From JAVBNA01 sp031551875 (GTDB taxonomy: Bacteria > Bacillota > Clostridia > Oscillospirales > Acutalibacteraceae), in the NCBI GenBank assembly GCA_031551875.1, contig JAVBNA010000001.1, positions 91,047 through 155,046 on the forward strand: a DNA stretch of 64,000 nucleotides, written 5' to 3'. Position 1 is the first letter of the stretch. The number at the start of each line of letters is the position of its first letter. A model generated the notes under the pieces. That model was not told the DNA's origin. It worked only from the letters and a program-made list of their open reading frames with translations, and searched no databases. The position numbers and the translations under genes are program-made. Below are positions 33,871-43,867 of the stretch, one piece after another.

Positions 33871-34479
33871 GTGCTGCAAAGAATTGCACAGAAAATCGCG
33901 TCAGCGCTCAAAAAAGCCGCGCCGGATCAGGACGAGGAGTCGCTGTGCTATGGAATACAATCCTTTATCTCTGATTTTTCCAGTGTCATGGCACTGCTTA
34001 TTTTCTCCATCGTCTATGGGAATATTTTGGAGACCCTGGTATTCTTAATTTGCTTTATGTTCCTCCGCCGGTATACGGGAGGCTATCACGCCGACAGCCA
34101 TTTGCGCTGTTTTTTGACGACAGTATTGTGCTATCTGGGAAATGTGGCGGCGGCTACCCTTCTGAGCGGCATCAGCTTGACGGCGCTGGGCATTATTTCG
34201 GGCGCTTTGGCACTAGGATCGCTGGCGCTGGTCGTCAGATATGCGCCTCATATACATAAGAACCATCCGCTTACAGTGAGGGAGTGCAAGCTCTATGGGC
34301 ACATCAGCCGTATGGTTACGGTCGGGCTGCTGGCCCTGGCGGCAGTGTTGCTTCTCTGTTCACAGAAAAAGCTGGCGCTTTACGTGCTGATGTCGGTGGT
34401 GACAACGGCATCAACGCTGATTTTGGCGGTGATTCTTGATAAACGGGCAAGGCCCAGTAAAAAGGGGGGAGAGGCCTGA
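33871..34479 (+). CDS. agrB: AgrB-like cyclic-peptide processing protease
   Basis: AgrB is a membrane cysteine endopeptidase that processes AgrD into a thiolactone or lactone signal peptide. The 202-residue protein has about five to six membrane helices and the catalytic pair His73 and Cys80 in RRYTGGYHADSHLRC, spaced seven residues as in staphylococcal AgrB. It starts with GTG. No agrD-like ORF was found on either side, and no AgrC/AgrA genes are adjacent, so its peptide substrate is missing or encoded elsewhere. Confidence 0.88.
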   Translation: MLQRIAQKIASALKKAAPDQDEESLCYGIQSFISDFSSVMALLIFSIVYGNILETLVFLICFMFLRRYTGGYHADSHLRCFLTTVLCYLGNVAAATLLSGISLTALGIISGALALGSLALVVRYAPHIHKNHPLTVRECKLYGHISRMVTVGLLALAAVLLLCSQKKLALYVLMSVVTTASTLILAVILDKRARPSKKGGEA

Positions 34480-34564
34480 CGGCATTATATGCCTCGGGCA
34501 TCGTATGGAAGAAGAGATATAGCGTTTGATATTAAATCAATTGAGACGGGGGTGTGGGGTAGAC

Positions 34565-34870
34565 ATGCAAAACGGAAGAATTGTAGAGATGGCGGAGCGG
34601 TATGACCGGATCTACAATGTACACTGGGCCATGTTCCACCAATTTGCTTTTGATTATTATCAGAAAAGTCAGGATAAAACCCTTCTCGACGATTACGACA
34701 TGCCGGACGATCTTAAGGAGGTTGTTTTGGCGTGGGGCGGGCCGAACGCACGAAGCTATCTCAAGGAGAAGGCACCCGACATGGGCGGCATTACCCTTGA
34801 GGAGCTGACCAAAACCGCCGTGGGAATCAAGGCGCTTAAATCCCTGCTCATTGAGCTGGCGTCACATTAA
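34565..34870 (+). CDS. Conserved 101-aa protein of unknown function
   Basis: The product starts MQNGRIVEMAERYDRIYNVH and is cytoplasmic, acidic and probably helical (LTKTAVGIKALKSLLIELAS). A G-rich ribosome site (GGGGTGTGGGG) precedes ATG 34565. It lies 85 bp after agrB and before a bidirectional terminator. I do not recognise the family. Confidence 0.6.
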   Translation: MQNGRIVEMAERYDRIYNVHWAMFHQFAFDYYQKSQDKTLLDDYDMPDDLKEVVLAWGGPNARSYLKEKAPDMGGITLEELTKTAVGIKALKSLLIELASH

Positions 34871-34900
34871 TGCGAAAACAACTCCTCTCTTTCGGCCGAT

Positions 34901-34952
34901 AAAAACGGAAAAACTTGCCTTACTTTGGAGTGGGGCAAGTTTTTCCGTTTTT
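34901..34952. terminator. Bidirectional terminator
   Basis: A 19-bp perfect stem AAAAACGGAAAAACTTGCC (34901-34919) / complement (34934-34952) with A/T tails on both sides separates convergent genes. Confidence 0.9.
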
Positions 34953-34965
34953 CAGTTTAATTAAC

Positions 34966-35400
34966 TTATAGATATGCTTTCATGTTTTCGATGTTTTCTT
35001 CCGAATGCTTGATGAACTCCTGACCAAGCTTTTGGGAAAAGCTGTCCGCATCACGGCAATCGTTCATTTTCTTTGTGATGTCCACGATGCCCATGTTGCA
35101 GCCGTTGATCATGATTTCGGAAATCTTGGAGGGCCCCACCCCGGTCAGCGTGTTCATCTGGATGGAACCCCACAGAGCCGCTTTCTCCATCACACTGTTC
35201 TCGCCGGGCAGCTGGCCGTTTTTGGCCAGCCGCTCGCCCGCTGATTCGGCGAGACGGTGATACATGTTGTTCTGGCGGTTGATATCGGCGCGCTGGGAGT
35301 TGTTTTCGGTTTTTTCGGCGACCTGCTTTGTCGCCTGCATCCCCATTTTGGCGCTCTTGTAAATTTCTTCAAGAAGCTGCTCGCTGGAATGGTTGAACAT
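34966..35400 (-). CDS. Helical protein of unknown function
   Basis: The 144-residue product (ATG 35400; a GTG at 35409 lies too near the ribosome site AAAGGAAC) is soluble, helical and Met/Asn-rich (MFNHSSEQLLEEIYKSAKMG; KISEIMINGCNMGIVDITKK). It has no signal peptide or membrane helix. It is a single gene divergent from asnS and closed by a strong terminator. I do not recognise it. Confidence 0.6.
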   Translation of the reverse strand: MFNHSSEQLLEEIYKSAKMGMQATKQVAEKTENNSQRADINRQNNMYHRLAESAGERLAKNGQLPGENSVMEKAALWGSIQMNTLTGVGPSKISEIMINGCNMGIVDITKKMNDCRDADSFSQKLGQEFIKHSEENIENMKAYL

Positions 35401-35467
35401 ATCACTCACGTTCCTTTCTATGTTCTATTTTGACGCATCTTTCCCCCGTTATGCGCCAGAATAGGGA

Positions 35468-35496
35468 TTGAATTTGCTTCCTTATAATGGTACAAT
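35468..35496 (+). promoter_or_regulatory. Promoter of asnS and the lar genes
   Basis: TTGAAT (35468-35473) and TACAAT (35491-35496) are 17 bp apart, about 33 bp before the asnS ATG. A TATAAT also lies at 35483-35488. The short leader leaves no room for a T-box. Confidence 0.6.
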
Positions 35497-35528
35497 AACA
35501 AAAGTTTAACATGAAGGGGAGCACTACA

Positions 35529-36923
<1,395 letters not shown>

Positions 36924-36927
36924 TCGG

Positions 36928-37746
36928 ATGAACGGTAAGCGGAAAAATCTGCAAACGCTGTTAACAGAGCTCGTCCATGACGGGCTCTGTGTCGCATTGT
37001 CGGGCGGGGTGGACAGCGCCCTGCTGGTAAAGCTTGCGTCCACGACGGGCGGGCGCGTGGAGGCGGTGACCTTTGAGACCGGCCTGACCCCAAAGTCCGA
37101 TTTGGATTGGGCGGAGAAGCTTGCGCAGGAAGCGGGCATACCACATCATGCTTTGTCGGTGGACGTGCTGAGCCTGCCTGCGGTACGTCACAATCGGCCC
37201 GACCGTTGTTACCACTGCAAAAAAGCGGTCTTCGAGGTGCTGCTCGGATTTGCGCAGACGCATGGGCTTGCCCGCGCGGCCGACGGCACCAATGCCGACG
37301 ACCTGCACATCCACCGCCCCGGCCGCAAAGCGCTCGAGGAGCTGGGCATTGTAAGTCCTTTTGCGCAGTGCGGCTTCACAAAGCAGGAGATCCGCACATG
37401 GGCGAGGGAGCTTACCCTGCCGGTTGCGGACCGGCCCTCCTCGCCCTGCCTGGCGACTCGGCTGCCGTACGGGGAGGAGCTCACGCCCGGCCGGCTCAAG
37501 GTGATCGAACAGGGAGAAGATATCCTGCATGGCTGCGGCTTTACCGTGTGCCGTCTGCGTCTGCACGGCGACATGGGACGCATTGAAATTGAACGTGCGC
37601 AGGCGGAACGTTTTCTTCTCCGTGCGGGTGAAATCACGGAGAAACTCAAGGCTCTGGGCCTTCGCTATGTGACACTGGATGCGGAGTTTTTTTGTTCGGG
37701 AAGTATGGACGAAAACCTGCGGGAAGGGGAAACGATATGGATGTGA
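36928..37746 (+). CDS. larE: LarE, ATP-dependent sulfur insertase for nickel-pincer cofactor
   Basis: LarE converts the carboxylates of pyridinium-3,5-biscarboxylic acid mononucleotide to thiocarboxylates, in Lactobacillus by giving up its own cysteine sulfur. The 272-residue protein has the PP-loop SGGVDS (25-30), Cys94 and Cys97 in RCYHCK, and Cys174 in SSPCLATR at the position of the sacrificial cysteine, so it looks like the cysteine-dependent type. It overlaps larB by 10 bp. Confidence 0.94.
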   Translation: MNGKRKNLQTLLTELVHDGLCVALSGGVDSALLVKLASTTGGRVEAVTFETGLTPKSDLDWAEKLAQEAGIPHHALSVDVLSLPAVRHNRPDRCYHCKKAVFEVLLGFAQTHGLARAADGTNADDLHIHRPGRKALEELGIVSPFAQCGFTKQEIRTWARELTLPVADRPSSPCLATRLPYGEELTPGRLKVIEQGEDILHGCGFTVCRLRLHGDMGRIEIERAQAERFLLRAGEITEKLKALGLRYVTLDAEFFCSGSMDENLREGETIWM

Positions 37747-38498
37747 AAAGGCTGCTTGCGGCGGTTCGGACGGGCGAGACATCGGTCGAGAAAGCGGCGG
37801 AAATGCTGCGCGGACTGCCCTATGAGGATATCGGCTTTGCGAGGCTTGACCATCACCGGCAGCTGCGCACCGGCTTCCCTGAGGTGATTTTTTGCCAGGG
37901 CAAAACCGCTGCGCAGGTTGCGGAAATTGCACAGCGGATTTACATGCGCGGCGGGCGGCTGATGGCCACCCGCGCGACACGGGAGCAGTTTGACGCGGTG
38001 CGCGTAAGTCTGCCCGAAGCGGTCTATCATGAGGCGGCGCGTGTCATCACGGCGTCGCAAAGCGCTGTCGAGGGGCAGGGACTTGTGGCGGTGTGCACAG
38101 GCGGTACGGCGGATCTGCCGGTTGCGGAGGAAGCGGCGGTGACCGCCGAGATGTGCGGCGCACGGGTGGTACGTATCTATGATGTGGGCATATCAGGGCT
38201 GCACCGTCTGCTCGCACAGGTGGACGGCATCAAAAAGGCCAGCGCCGTTGTGGCGGTGGCAGGCATGGAGGGGGCGCTGCCCAGCGTGATTGCCGGGCTG
38301 ATCGACAAGCCGGTCGTGGCGGTGCCGACTTCAGTCGGATACGGCGCAAGCTTTGGCGGGCTGTCGGCGCTGCTGACCATGCTCAATTCCTGCGCGGTAG
38401 GCATCGGCGTAGTGAACATTGACAACGGGTTCGGCGGAGGGTATCTGGCTGCCCAGATCAACCGCGGCGCAGCGGTTTCGGAAAAGGGGGAAGGGTAG
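37737..38498 (+). CDS. larB: LarB, NaAD carboxylase/hydrolase for nickel-pincer cofactor
   Basis: LarB carboxylates and hydrolyses nicotinic acid adenine dinucleotide in the first step of nickel-pincer nucleotide synthesis. The 253-residue protein has a PurE-like core with VCTGGTADLPVAEEAAVTAE, VAVAGMEGALPSVIAGLIDK and VPTSVGYGASFGGLSALLTM. ATG 37737 follows GGGAAGGGG. It shares one base with larC (TAGTG). Confidence 0.95.
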   Translation: MDVKRLLAAVRTGETSVEKAAEMLRGLPYEDIGFARLDHHRQLRTGFPEVIFCQGKTAAQVAEIAQRIYMRGGRLMATRATREQFDAVRVSLPEAVYHEAARVITASQSAVEGQGLVAVCTGGTADLPVAEEAAVTAEMCGARVVRIYDVGISGLHRLLAQVDGIKKASAVVAVAGMEGALPSVIAGLIDKPVVAVPTSVGYGASFGGLSALLTMLNSCAVGIGVVNIDNGFGGGYLAAQINRGAAVSEKGEG

Positions 38499-39700
38499 TG
38501 AGGCAGCTTTATCTGGAATGCAGTTCGGGCATCAGCGGCGACATGACCGTGGCGGCGCTGCTTGATCTGGGCGCTGACAAATCGGTGCTTGAAGCGGCGC
38601 TTGGGTCGCTTCACATGGACGGGTATCGGGTGGAGATCGGGCGCGCGGTCAAGTGCGGGCTGTCGGCGGCGCGCTTTCATGTGCACCTGGAGGACGCCGG
38701 GCACAGCCATACACATGCCCATGAACATAGAACCTTGCGCGATATTTTTCCCATTCTAGACCGTGCGCAACTCAGCGAAGCCGCCCGGACAATGTCTAGG
38801 CGCATCTTTACGTGTCTGGCACAGGCCGAGGGGAGAGTGCACGGGAAGTCGCCCGAGGAGGTGCATTTTCACGAGGTGGGCGCGGTCGATTCCATTGTTG
38901 ATATCGTGGGTGCTACCGTGTGTCTGGACAACCTCGGCTTTGATGGGCTTTCCTGCTCGCCGCTGACCGAGGGGCGCGGGCAGGTGCACTGTCAGCACGG
39001 GCTTATGCCGGTGCCGGTGCCCGCGACGCTTGAGCTGGTTCGCGCGGCCGGCATCGCACTTTCCCTCACCGATATCGAGGGGGAGATGGTCACGCCCACC
39101 GGAGCGGCGATTGTGGCGGCGCTGTGGACTGGGAAGGGGCGTCCGGAGACGGCGCGGGTGCTGAAAATTGGAATGGGCGCGGGGGCAAAGGAGTTTCCCC
39201 ACCCGAATGTCCTGCGCGCGTTTATTGTGGAGACCGAAGAGACGGAGGAATATGCTGACCGCGTGGTGGAGCTTGAAACAGCGCTGGACGACGATACGCC
39301 CGAACGGCTGTCCTTTGCGATGGAGGTGCTTTTTGCCGCCGGTGCGCTGGAGGTTTACTTTACGCCGGTCACCATGAAAAAAAGCCGCCCGGGGACAGTT
39401 TTGACCGTACTGTGCAGCCCTGGGCAGGAAACGCAGATGACCGGGCTGATTTTCAGAGAGACATCGGCGATCGGACTGCGGCGCCGGGAGAGCGAGCGCA
39501 CAAAGATGCGGCGTGAGCCGCTTGAGGTTGACCTTCCTGAGGGGAAGGTCAACCTCAAGCGGAGTTCTTACCACGACATCGAAAAATACAGTGTGGAATA
39601 TGAAAGTGCAAAAGAGCTGGCACTTCGGTGCGGTCTCCCGATCAGGGAGGTGTACCGCAGCGCACTGAATGCGGTTTCGTATCACGGCCGGAGGCCGTAA
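38498..39700 (+). CDS. larC: LarC, nickel insertion cyclometallase (unsplit)
   Basis: LarC inserts Ni into the pincer nucleotide in a CTP-dependent step. The 400-residue protein, starting with GTG, keeps both halves (LarC1 and LarC2) in one frame, unlike Lactobacillus plantarum where a frameshift joins them. Motifs: YLECSSGISGDMTVAALLDL at the N-terminus, a His-rich HSHTHAHEH metal segment, VHFHEVGAVDSIVDIVG and the C-terminal SRPGTVLTVLC and RTKMRREPLEVDLPEG-like end (residue order as in the family). It closes the asnS-larEBC operon before a strong terminator. Confidence 0.94.
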   Translation: MRQLYLECSSGISGDMTVAALLDLGADKSVLEAALGSLHMDGYRVEIGRAVKCGLSAARFHVHLEDAGHSHTHAHEHRTLRDIFPILDRAQLSEAARTMSRRIFTCLAQAEGRVHGKSPEEVHFHEVGAVDSIVDIVGATVCLDNLGFDGLSCSPLTEGRGQVHCQHGLMPVPVPATLELVRAAGIALSLTDIEGEMVTPTGAAIVAALWTGKGRPETARVLKIGMGAGAKEFPHPNVLRAFIVETEETEEYADRVVELETALDDDTPERLSFAMEVLFAAGALEVYFTPVTMKKSRPGTVLTVLCSPGQETQMTGLIFRETSAIGLRRRESERTKMRREPLEVDLPEGKVNLKRSSYHDIEKYSVEYESAKELALRCGLPIREVYRSALNAVSYHGRRP

Positions 39701-39748
39701 CCAAAAAGGAAGAGGCGGGACAAATTGTCCCGCCTCTTCCTTTTTGGT
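39700..39748. terminator. 49-nt near-perfect palindromic terminator
   Basis: Arms of 24 bp (39700-39723 and 39725-39748) with a single central A are complementary throughout, with A/T ends on both strands. It lies between convergent larC and dnaI and overlaps the dnaI stop. Confidence 0.93.
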
Positions 39749-40752
39749 CAGCTTTCCCCCTTGGGGGAAAGGATACGAAACCGCTTCTTTTGCCGGACAT
39801 CGCCGCCGGCATAGTAGAGCACCTGATAACCGCCGATCATGCGGGAGACGATGCGCTCCCCGTATTTATCCTCCAGCTCCGCCGTACTTAGGTTGGTGCT
39901 GATGATAGTGGGTTTTCCCGAAAGCAGGCGCGTGTTGATGAGGTTGTGGATGGCCGACAGCACAAACGCCGAAAGGAATTCAGTGCCCAGATCGTCGAGA
40001 ATCAGCAGGTCACAGCCCAGCAGGTTTTGCAGGGTGTCCTCCTCGCTGTCCCGGCCGAACTTTTCTTTTTCGATTTTGGCGATCAGGTTCTGAATGGAGC
40101 CGTAGATCACGCCGTATCCTTTTTCGATCACCGCCCCGGCAATGGCGAGCGAAAGATGAGTTTTCCCAAGTCCCGTTGCGCCCTGCATCAGCAGGCTGTC
40201 CGAGCCCGGAGTAAACTTCTCGGCATACTGTTTGCAGTAACGGAAGTTTTTCTCCATGCGCATCCGGGGCGAGACACCCATTTTATCAGGTTCGTTCTCA
40301 TAATATTCAAGCGAAAACCGGTCAAAGGTGTACCCGGCCAGCGGGATGCTTGTGTTCAGGCGCTCATACGAGCACTGCTTGATCATAAGCTTCAGACATT
40401 CACACATCTTGCCGTCAATATACCCCTCGTCACTGCACTGCGTACAGGTGTAAGGCGATTTTAAATAATCGGGCGGAAGCCCTTCTGACGCAAGCAGGTG
40501 CCCTACCTGCTCCTGTAAAAAGAGGTTTTCCTCCCGGATTTTCTCGATCTGCTCTTTGGCGTCCTCATCCTTGCGCAGGATGGTGCGGATGAGCTTGGTG
40601 CCGCCGCTGGCAATGCCCGCCTGCAGCGCGGACAGCTGGGGCAACTTTTCCTGAAGGCTTTGCCTGCGCCGTTCAGAAGTATCTTCAGCGTGTCTGCGCC
40701 GGTCGCGGATGCGTTCCTCGGCGCGGCGCAAAATGGCTTCGTCAAATTTCAT
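39748..40752 (-). CDS. dnaI: DnaI/DnaC-family helicase loader
   Basis: DnaI loads the replicative helicase onto DNA. The 334-residue protein has a coiled N-terminal half (about 1-90), a four-Cys zinc site (Cys103, 106, 117, 119; TCTQCSDEG and MCECL) and an AAA+ domain with Walker A GATGLGKTH (191-199), Walker B LLILDDLGTE and sensor STNLS. It lies 27 bp after the DnaD-type gene, the usual Bacillota primosome pairing. Confidence 0.92.
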   Translation of the reverse strand: MKFDEAILRRAEERIRDRRRHAEDTSERRRQSLQEKLPQLSALQAGIASGGTKLIRTILRKDEDAKEQIEKIREENLFLQEQVGHLLASEGLPPDYLKSPYTCTQCSDEGYIDGKMCECLKLMIKQCSYERLNTSIPLAGYTFDRFSLEYYENEPDKMGVSPRMRMEKNFRYCKQYAEKFTPGSDSLLMQGATGLGKTHLSLAIAGAVIEKGYGVIYGSIQNLIAKIEKEKFGRDSEEDTLQNLLGCDLLILDDLGTEFLSAFVLSAIHNLINTRLLSGKPTIISTNLSTAELEDKYGERIVSRMIGGYQVLYYAGGDVRQKKRFRILSPKGES

Positions 40753-40779
40753 TGAAATTCCAACCTTTCAAACAGGGTC

Positions 40780-41811
40780 TTACTTTTCCAGGGTCAAGTC
40801 GCCGTTCATGATCAGCTGTTCAAAGGCTTCCAGATCGTAGGAAGGAGACGGCTTCCCTTTTTTGCCCTGCGTGCTCTTTTTGACGTCCGGCTTGGCCTCT
40901 CCGGCCTCCACCTGCTTTAGTGTCATAAAGCCTTCCTCATGCCAGCGCAGCAGGATTCTGTGTATGTAAGCAAAACTCATTTTCCCCGTCGCATTGACAC
41001 ACCGGTCGTAGGCTTCCAAAATCAGCGGATCGGGCATCTTCCATTCGTCCTTCCATATAAGGACAAGCTCCTCTTCCTTGGCCGAGGGCTTACGCGTATC
41101 GATGTGGAGCAGCGCCGAAACCTTTTTCCAGGCGTTGCCCGCGGAGGTCAGACGCCTGATTTTCTGCTCAGCCATCTCAAAGGTGTCCACGCCCTCGTCA
41201 ATCCAGTTGCGGGCGGTGGTTTCAATATAGCGGATGGTCGCCCGACCGCGCGCAACCGCGTACTGCACTACCATGACAATCACATCGACCGGCATCCCAT
41301 CGGCGTCGTGCAGGTTGATGAGCACGTCGGCCTCCCAGGTGCGCAGATTTTTCCCCAGGATGACCTCGGTTTCCTCCATGAGTGCCCGAAGCTCAGGCGA
41401 TTCGTTGATGCGCGCCGCTACGACGGCCGGGTCGTTGATGGGCGTGCGTGTGACAATTTTGGGCTTGCGGGGAGCAGGAGGCGCTTCGGGTGTCGCAGCC
41501 GGTTCTGCGTTCGGAGACGTTTTTGTCGGCAATGGCTCAGCAGCAGAGGGTCCAGGGGGCGCGGGCACAGCTCCTTTAGGATACAGCAGCCCTTCCTCTT
41601 TCCAGAAGCCAAGCGCCTGCGACACCTCGTCAGGGTGCAGTGCAAGCGCATCAGAAAGCGCCTGTTCCTCAATCTCTGTTCCCGGATGACGCAGCAGATA
41701 GAGCAGCACCCGGAGCTGCGCCTTTCCGGCGAACTTTATGTATCGGTCAACCACCGCGCTGGGTACGGCGAACACCGCCTCCCACGCGCCCGGTTCCACA
41801 CAAAATACCAT
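40780..41811 (-). CDS. dnaD: DnaD/DnaB-type primosomal protein with two DnaD domains
   Basis: DnaD-type proteins remodel origin DNA and help recruit the DnaI-helicase complex. The 343-residue protein has an N-terminal winged-helix region (about 10-75), a Pro/Ala-rich linker (about 84-115), a first DnaD domain (about 125-210; ARGRATIRYIETTARNWIDE) and a second one (about 240-300; MSFAYIHRILLRWHEEGFMT). ATG 41811 follows AGAGGGAC; the longer frame to 41838 is less likely. Prophage DnaD proteins are similar, but the neighbours support the chromosomal one. Confidence 0.88.
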   Translation of the reverse strand: MVFCVEPGAWEAVFAVPSAVVDRYIKFAGKAQLRVLLYLLRHPGTEIEEQALSDALALHPDEVSQALGFWKEEGLLYPKGAVPAPPGPSAAEPLPTKTSPNAEPAATPEAPPAPRKPKIVTRTPINDPAVVAARINESPELRALMEETEVILGKNLRTWEADVLINLHDADGMPVDVIVMVVQYAVARGRATIRYIETTARNWIDEGVDTFEMAEQKIRRLTSAGNAWKKVSALLHIDTRKPSAKEEELVLIWKDEWKMPDPLILEAYDRCVNATGKMSFAYIHRILLRWHEEGFMTLKQVEAGEAKPDVKKSTQGKKGKPSPSYDLEAFEQLIMNGDLTLEK

Positions 41812-41902
41812 GGTTTTCGTCCCTCTTCCCATTTGCATCTTATTGGGCAGACCCTATTATACCATACGGATGAAAGAAATGCTATTCCGTTTTTCCGCAA
41901 AA

Positions 41903-41926
41903 GGAGGACGGCCTTCACCGTCCTCC
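41903..41926 (-). terminator. Terminator after the ferritin-like gene
   Basis: A 9-bp perfect stem GGAGGACGG / CCGTCCTCC reads on the minus strand followed by TTTTGCGG, just after the stop at 41936. Confidence 0.82.
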
Positions 41927-41935
41927 ATAGGGCAC

Positions 41936-43198
41936 TTAACCGCGCGCCATTGCCGGATTTTTGCACCGTGCAATGCTCACGTTGTCGCGAGTCCGGTCAT
42001 GCAACGATTCGACAGGGTTTGGCGCCTTTTCGCTGCGGTAATCCTCGCGTTTGTTCTGCTGGTGGGCGGTGATGACATTGTGGCTGGCCACCGCATCAAG
42101 ATCCCCGTTGACCCGCTGCTGGTAAGAGAAGAACTCATGGCTCTCCGGCAGGCTGTCCACCGGGGCAAAACCCTCTCGGTCGGCGGTCAGGTCGATCTGC
42201 TCGCCCAGCACCTTACGCACGTAGTCACGGGTGTCGTGGAACTGGAGCAGCCCCGGAAACTGCGCCGGAACAACCTGATCCCAGGTTTTCTTCTCATACT
42301 TTTGCAGAAGCTCCGCCGCCTTGTGCAGGTGGGCGAGCTCCTGCTGCAAATGGCACTCCCAAACCGACTTGATGTTCTGGTCGAGCTCATCCTCATAGAA
42401 GGAATAATAAAGGTAACATTCCATATACTCATGCAGTAAAAGGCTTTCCAGCCACGTTGCATTCGGGTCGAGCAGTGAACCGTACTGACTGACATGCTGC
42501 TCCTCAATCATGCCGATCTCAAGATAGAGCTGACGTCCCAAGTCATTGGAATAGGTGTTTCCCAAGTTCATATAGAAGTTCATGGTCTGCTGCTCGCCGG
42601 CGGTGATGATCAGTGCGTTGAGCTTGGAGCGGATGTCGGCGGTTTTAAAGTCCAGATGATTTTTGACTTCTTCATAAGGGAAGCGGTGCTCGGCGATGGT
42701 CGGTCGGCCGGGCGTGACCTCCACATAGTTTTTGACCATCTGCTGCGCCGGGATATTGTGGTCTAGGTTTAGGAGGTTTGCATAGCGGTAGAGGTGGTCG
42801 AAGTCCTCCAGCAGGGCAAAATCCAAGAGAGACTTGGCATATGGGTCGGGCTCATTCTGCGCGAGCCACGCAGTCAAATCGACCGCGACGTGCTCATAAC
42901 CGATTGTGGTTTCCAGCTGGGTTTCGTTGAGCGGCTTGAGCCAGTTGATGTGCTTTTGCTGGAGCTGCTCAGTGCGGCGCATAAGGGCGAGATCCCGGCG
43001 CAGATCATTGGACGTGCAGTGACGGTGGAATTGATGGGAAAACATGGCCGCCTCAACCTCGATGCCGTTCATCAAAATGATGCGGATGCGGGTGTAAGGG
43101 TCAATCTCATTTTTGTTGTAGGGCTTCGGGTAGACGCTTTTCCAGTCCATGATCGTGTCCTCAAGGGGCATGGGCTTTTGCTCAAAGGGTTTTAACAT
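41936..43198 (-). CDS. Ferritin-like/di-iron protein of unknown function
   Basis: The 420-residue cytoplasmic protein is helical with repeated Glu-x-x-His patterns: GYEHVAVDLTAWLAQNEPD, LLEDFDHLYRYANLLNLDHN, LEIGMIEEQHVSQYGSLLDP, LLHEYMECYLYYSFYEDELD and LQQELAHLHKAAELLQKYEK. These could ligate a di-iron centre as in ferritin-like enzymes, although the protein is longer than ferritin or rubrerythrin. The last 40 residues are polar and probably disordered. AGGAGG precedes ATG 43198. It is divergent from a marR gene. No function is established. Confidence 0.75.
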   Translation of the reverse strand: MLKPFEQKPMPLEDTIMDWKSVYPKPYNKNEIDPYTRIRIILMNGIEVEAAMFSHQFHRHCTSNDLRRDLALMRRTEQLQQKHINWLKPLNETQLETTIGYEHVAVDLTAWLAQNEPDPYAKSLLDFALLEDFDHLYRYANLLNLDHNIPAQQMVKNYVEVTPGRPTIAEHRFPYEEVKNHLDFKTADIRSKLNALIITAGEQQTMNFYMNLGNTYSNDLGRQLYLEIGMIEEQHVSQYGSLLDPNATWLESLLLHEYMECYLYYSFYEDELDQNIKSVWECHLQQELAHLHKAAELLQKYEKKTWDQVVPAQFPGLLQFHDTRDYVRKVLGEQIDLTADREGFAPVDSLPESHEFFSYQQRVNGDLDAVASHNVITAHQQNKREDYRSEKAPNPVESLHDRTRDNVSIARCKNPAMARG

Positions 43199-43314
43199 GG
43201 TTCGTCCTCCTTAAAATTACTGAACTTACAGCTATTTTTCCCCAAAGAGGATTTGATATGAAAAATTTTTCTAAAAAAAAACAAAATTGTATCCAAATCG
43301 TAATCGGGCTGTAG

Positions 43315-43343
43315 TTGACAAAAGGATGCAATTTTCTTATAAT
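43315..43343 (+). promoter_or_regulatory. Consensus sigma-A promoter of marR
   Basis: TTGACA (43315-43320), 17 bp, TATAAT (43338-43343): a perfect match, 65 bp before the MarR gene. A second TATAAT at 43368 may add activity. Confidence 0.88.
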
Positions 43344-43407
43344 CTATGGTGTACAGGGGAATAAAGTATAATATGAAATATTTTGAGAAATTTGAGGGCA
43401 AAAACCG

Positions 43408-43842
43408 ATGGAACTGCAACCCATTCGAGAAAAACTCAATGGCCAGATCAGCGATATTTTTGAAGCCCTTTCCCGTGTGGAGCGTGAATCTGCCCGAAAA
43501 GCTTCGGGAGGCAAACTTTCGGTTTCGGAGATGCATACACTGGAAGGGATTGAAAAGGGGCGCGGCGGTAAGATGACCGACGTTGCGGGGCATCTGGGCG
43601 TCACCATCAGCACCCTGACTATTGCGGTCAACCGACTTGTTAAAAAAGGGCTTGTGGAACGTGCACGCACCGATACCGACCGGCGTGTGGTACAGATTTC
43701 GCTAACCGAGGCCGGCAACAAGGTGATGGGCGCGCACAGACGTTTTCGCCGCCAGATTTTAGGAGAGATCATCAGTGGCTTCGCGGAGGATGAGATTGTT
43801 TTTCTGTCCAAACTGCTTGAAAAATTCAGCGCATTAATCTAA
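43408..43842 (+). CDS. MarR-family transcriptional regulator
   Basis: The 144-residue protein has the MarR winged helix (about 35-105): LSVSEMHTLEGIEKGRGGKM, DVAGHLGVTISTLTIAVNRL and the wing ERARTDTDRRVVQISLTEAG. Dimeric MarR proteins usually repress nearby genes and release DNA on ligand or oxidation. Here it is divergent from the ferritin-like gene and upstream of a surface-protein gene. FabT-like regulators have this form, but no fab genes follow. The ribosome site GAGGG is modest. Confidence 0.9.
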   Translation: MELQPIREKLNGQISDIFEALSRVERESARKASGGKLSVSEMHTLEGIEKGRGGKMTDVAGHLGVTISTLTIAVNRLVKKGLVERARTDTDRRVVQISLTEAGNKVMGAHRRFRRQILGEIISGFAEDEIVFLSKLLEKFSALI

Positions 43843-43867
43843 ATGTTTATTTTGGGAGCCATTTTGA

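Noticed and set aside
34480..34564. agrD-like peptide gene after agrB
   Set aside because: All frames were read; none gives a short amphipathic leader with an internal Cys/Ser ring segment and acidic tail.
35410..35528. T-box riboswitch before asnS
   Set aside because: The gap is short and shows no specifier stem, T-box word or terminator.
38756..39685. 309-aa minus-strand ORF opposite larC
   Set aside because: Antisense frame of a clear, full-length LarC.
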